A DNA stretch of 7,929 nt from PALSA-1440 sp050011195 (lineage in GTDB: Bacteria; Verrucomicrobiota; Verrucomicrobiia; Limisphaerales; UBA8199). Positions 6,145 through 7,929 of this stretch are shown in pieces. The notes beneath the pieces were generated by a model. The model searched no databases. It worked only from the letters and a program-made list of their open reading frames with translations, and was not told the origin of the DNA. The number at the start of each line of letters is the position of its first letter. Position 1 is the first letter of the stretch. The stretch covers positions 1 to 7,929 of the forward strand of contig JBEKJO010000219.1 of NCBI GenBank assembly GCA_050011195.1, written 5' to 3'. A program made the position numbers and the translations under genes.

Positions 6145-7080
6145 TCAGTGGCCCGCCCTTCCCGGCTCCTCTTCGTGCAGGCAGATCAGCATCGTGAACA
6201 CCGCCGTCAGCAGCATGAACACCAGGGCCTGCACCACCCCCACCAGCAGTTCCATGAAGTAGAACGGAACGGGGAGCAACCAGCCCAACCGGGGCACCAG
6301 TTTGGTCATCGCGTCCAGCATGTTCTCCCCGGCATAGATATTCCCGTAGAGACGGAAGCTGAGCGAGATGGGCCGAAACAGGATCGAAAGCACCTCAAGG
6401 AAGCCGACGAGGAAGAATACCACGATCATCAGATACTTCATCAGGCCGACGGTATCTCCCTTGGGGCCAAAGAGATCGAGGAAGACGCCCTTGACGCCGA
6501 TGGCTTGCACGGCCCAGACGATCCAGCAGGCGAAGAAGATCATCGCCATCGCGAAGGTCATATTCAGGTCGGCGTTGCCGCCGCGCAGCAGCGCGTTGGT
6601 GACATGGAACCCGTGCGGCGTCTGCACACCCCAGCCGATGCTGCCGACTCCCGGGAGCAGCCCAAACCAATTGGTGGCTAGAATGAAGATGAAAACGGTG
6701 GCAAAGAACCAGAACGTCCTCTTCATCAGATCGGAGCCGATGATCCCCTCCAGAAACTCGTAGAGCGTTTCCACCAGCCATTCCAGAAAGTTCTGCGCGC
6801 CCGCAGGGACCAGTCGCATTTTTCGGGTGGCGATTCGGACGAAGACAATGAGGCCGAATGCGACGGTCCAGGTTACGACCATGGAACTGGTCACAAAAGA
6901 AGACCCCGTGCTGCCGATCCCGAGCGCGTCGGGGGACAGGCCATGTTCGTTGTGTTGGGCAACTTCAGGCTGGGTTCCGGCTCCGGCGGCTAGATTCGTT
7001 GCGGCCGGTTCGGCGGCCAGTCCCGGCAGCGGCGAACCCGCCACCCACAACCACATTAAGATAATCCTGATTATTCGCAT
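6145..7080 (-). CDS. atpB: ATP synthase a subunit (proton channel), with N-terminal extension
   Basis: From the ATG at 7080 the protein has 311 residues. Subunit a forms the proton half-channels beside the c-ring. Key sites are Arg243 in SLSFRLYGNIYAGE (E. coli Arg210), Glu252 in the same helix (E. coli Glu219) and Gln284 in the last helix (VGVVQALVFMLL; E. coli Gln252). Five to six membrane helices are visible from about residue 65 to 300. Before them is an extension of about 60 residues that begins like a signal peptide (MRIIRIILMWLWVAGS, then PLPGLAAEP) and continues as a polar Ala/Gly-rich stretch ending near HGLSPDALGIG. This suggests a cleaved leader and an exported N-terminus. A GTG at 7086 is an alternative start that adds two residues. 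It is the first gene of the operon; no atpI precedes it. Confidence 0.97.
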   Translation of the reverse strand: MRIIRIILMWLWVAGSPLPGLAAEPAATNLAAGAGTQPEVAQHNEHGLSPDALGIGSTGSSFVTSSMVVTWTVAFGLIVFVRIATRKMRLVPAGAQNFLEWLVETLYEFLEGIIGSDLMKRTFWFFATVFIFILATNWFGLLPGVGSIGWGVQTPHGFHVTNALLRGGNADLNMTFAMAMIFFACWIVWAVQAIGVKGVFLDLFGPKGDTVGLMKYLMIVVFFLVGFLEVLSILFRPISLSFRLYGNIYAGENMLDAMTKLVPRLGWLLPVPFYFMELLVGVVQALVFMLLTAVFTMLICLHEEEPGRAGH

Positions 7081-7147
7081 GCGCACTAAACATCCAGACC
7101 GAGAGACACCCGGTGCCCTCGGTTCAAAACCGACCTCGAGCCGGAAG

Positions 7148-7180
7148 CCCGGGGAAAGTGCCCCATCCCCGAGGGTTTTT
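7148..7180. other. Hairpin with T-run in the atpB leader / divergent region
   Basis: Plus-strand CGGGGA (7150-7155) and TCCCCG (7166-7171) pair around a 10-base loop, and T5 follows at 7176-7180. It looks like a weak plus-strand terminator, but no plus-strand gene lies upstream; it could stop antisense transcription out of the atp operon. In the other direction it would be a hairpin in the untranslated atpB leader. No closer assignment is possible. Confidence 0.3.
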
Positions 7181-7248
7181 CAAGAGTTTTTGACAGGGCT
7201 TTTATGGGCCGCTTTGAGCCGCGAACCGGCGAATGAAGTCCGACAGGC

Positions 7249-7268
7249 ATTTATTCCCATTTATTCCC
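7249..7268. repeat. Tandem 10-bp duplication in the divergent control region
   Basis: Two exact, adjacent copies of ATTTATTCCC (minus strand GGGAATAAAT). One unit equals about one helical turn, so the copies present the same DNA face. They abut the -35-like hexamer of the lipoprotein promoter candidate at 7271. An operator role is possible but unproven. Confidence 0.6.
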
Positions 7269-7270
7269 TT

Positions 7271-7299
7271 TTGACAATCACAGACCAATAGCCTAGTTT
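7271..7299 (+). promoter_or_regulatory. Sigma70-like promoter candidate for the TRL lipoprotein gene
   Basis: A consensus -35 TTGACA (7271-7276) is followed after 17 bases by TAGTTT (7294-7299), a -10 with three of six consensus bases. The start would fall near 7306, giving a leader of about 65 bases. On the opposite strand TTGTCA overlaps the same site, with AT-rich sequence (ATAAAT) 17 bases on, so an atpB promoter may start here too; that one is weaker. Confidence 0.4.
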
Positions 7300-7369
7300 C
7301 CTTCTGATTCCTGGCGGCAAAGCAATGGAGCCGCTTGGTTTCTCAACAAAAACAACAAAGAAAGGTAAT

Positions 7370-7693
7370 ATGAAGAAACTAATTGGTTACTCGTCTGTCG
7401 TCGCGTTAGCCGGGCTGGTTGCTGGATGCGTTGGCCCTATGGGTCCTGTCGGAGGCGTTGGTGGAATGGTTTACACCGACGTATCCGGGCCGATCGGCGC
7501 AACCAGCAATGCGGCAGGCGCCAAGATGGGTCAGGCCACCTCCACCGGCATCATTTGCGTTGCCACGGGGGACTCCAGCATCAAGGCCGCCTGTGCTAAC
7601 GGCGGAATCACCAAGATCTCGCACGTGGATTATCACACCACGTCCGTCCTTGGCCTCTGGGCTAAAACCACCGTCACCGTTTACGGCGAATAA
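7370..7693 (+). CDS. TRL-like family small lipoprotein
   Basis: A 107-residue protein of the TRL-like family, whose function is unknown. It begins with a lipoprotein signal: MKKLIGYSSVVALAGL, then the lipobox VAGC with Cys20 as the predicted lipidated residue. A Gly/Pro-rich linker follows (VGPMGPVGGVGGM). The family core is then seen: YTDVSGPIGATSN (35-47), KMGQATSTGIICVATGDSS (52-70, with the GD-S pattern), IKAACANGGITKISHVDYH (71-89) and the closing strand SVLGLWAKTTVTVYGE. The ATG at 7370 is chosen because AAAGG lies just before it and because it gives a normal signal peptide; an upstream in-frame ATG at 7325 would add 15 residues and spoil the signal. It is transcribed away from the atp operon and followed by a terminator, so it is probably a single-gene unit. 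No link to ATP synthase is implied. Confidence 0.88.
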   Translation: MKKLIGYSSVVALAGLVAGCVGPMGPVGGVGGMVYTDVSGPIGATSNAAGAKMGQATSTGIICVATGDSSIKAACANGGITKISHVDYHTTSVLGLWAKTTVTVYGE

Positions 7694-7703
7694 AGCCATC
7701 GGT

Positions 7704-7724
7704 GCCTGACGTTCAGCGTCTGGC
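7704..7724 (+). other. Small hairpin just after the lipoprotein gene
   Basis: GCC-T-GACG pairs with CGTC-T-GGC around the loop TTCAG, with one T/T mismatch, and is followed by CTTT. It lies 10 bases after the stop codon and 12 bases before a much stronger terminator stem. It may add to termination or protect the 3' end; alone it is weak. Confidence 0.35.
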
Positions 7725-7736
7725 CTTTAGAATCGT

Positions 7737-7768
7737 AACACCGGCTTCATCAGAGGAGCCGGTGTTTT
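7737..7768 (+). terminator. Intrinsic terminator of the lipoprotein gene
   Basis: AACACCGGCT (7737-7746) pairs perfectly with AGCCGGTGTT (7757-7766). A T-G and a C-G pair extend the stem to 12 pairs with a 6-base loop, and the T-run TTTT ends at 7768. The GC-rich core, short loop and T-tract are those of a rho-independent terminator, about 45 bases after the stop codon. Confidence 0.85.
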
Positions 7769-7860
7769 CATTAACCTAGAAGCCGCACTTGGACCCGTGA
7801 TTTCAAATGCACGGCCAGTCAGAAGTCTCGCCATATCAAGCACTTCGCATGGATGCACCG

Positions 7861-7877
7861 CAACTGCGCCGCAGTTG
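7861..7877. repeat. Palindrome 1 near the right edge
   Basis: CAACTGCG and CGCAGTTG form perfect 8-bp inverted arms around a single C. No gene is visible around it; 7769-7929 has no open reading frame that I can support. Confidence 0.55.
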
Positions 7878-7907
7878 GAATTGTTCACCTGTCAGGTGAA
7901 GAGTTCC
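7877..7907. repeat. Palindrome 2 near the right edge
   Basis: TTCACCTG and CAGGTGAA are perfect 8-bp arms around one T (7884-7900). The pairing extends outward to GGAATT (7877-7882) and AGTTCC (7902-7907), with one G/G mismatch and one T-G pair. Its centre is 23 bp from that of palindrome 1. It could be a hairpin, an operator or part of a dispersed repeat. Confidence 0.6.
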
Positions 7908-7929
7908 CGATTTTGGATTGATACCACTT

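Noticed and set aside
7116..7134. A T-arm-like sequence (GGTTCAAAACC) suggesting a tRNA
   Set aside because: The stem has only four pairs, the needed acceptor, D and anticodon arms are absent, and the flanking region overlaps the start of atpB.
7325..7369. An upstream ATG start for the lipoprotein gene
   Set aside because: It has no ribosome-binding motif and would put a polar tail before the lipoprotein signal; the ATG at 7370 has both a good motif and a normal signal.

Overview
The window is most of an F1Fo ATP synthase (atp) operon, read on the minus strand from right to left, plus one small lipoprotein gene that diverges from it on the plus strand. The DNA is GC-rich. Several protein details suggest a member of the Verrucomicrobia (Pedosphaera/Limisphaera-like): a very short delta subunit, an a subunit with a cleavable-looking N-terminal extension, the wording of the beta subunit around its P-loop, and a neighbouring TRL-family lipoprotein. 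This placement comes from recall of the families and was not tested by a search.

Layout in transcription order (minus strand): atpB (a, 7080-6145), atpE (c, 6073-5858), atpF (b, 5803-5252), atpH (delta, 5218-4805), atpA (alpha, 4798-3266), atpG (gamma, 3186-2308), an intruding NYN-domain gene (2275-1667), atpD (beta, 1654-242) and the start of atpC (epsilon, 178 to the left edge). All eight structural subunits of the enzyme are represented, epsilon only in part. No atpI lies ahead of atpB. The genes are closely spaced on one strand and should form one transcript. Together they encode the membrane rotor and stator (a, b, c, delta) and the catalytic head with its shaft (alpha, beta, gamma, epsilon). 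The c subunit has the ion-binding Glu but lacks the usual Na+ ligands, so proton coupling is expected.

The main oddities lie between the standard genes. A NYN (PIN-like) putative nuclease gene sits between atpG and atpD. Short tandem repeats occupy the translation-start regions of atpC, atpG and atpH: two period-7 arrays and one set of 12-mers. A third period-7 array covers the end of atpD. A long hairpin starts one base after the atpE stop codon and uses a G-U pair that forms only in the minus-strand transcript.

To the right, 7081-7369 is the divergent control region, with a sigma70-like promoter candidate toward the lipoprotein gene, a 10-bp tandem duplication and a hairpin. The TRL-like lipoprotein gene (7370-7693) is followed by a convincing intrinsic terminator. 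The last 160 bases hold no gene that I can support, but they contain two adjacent palindromes.
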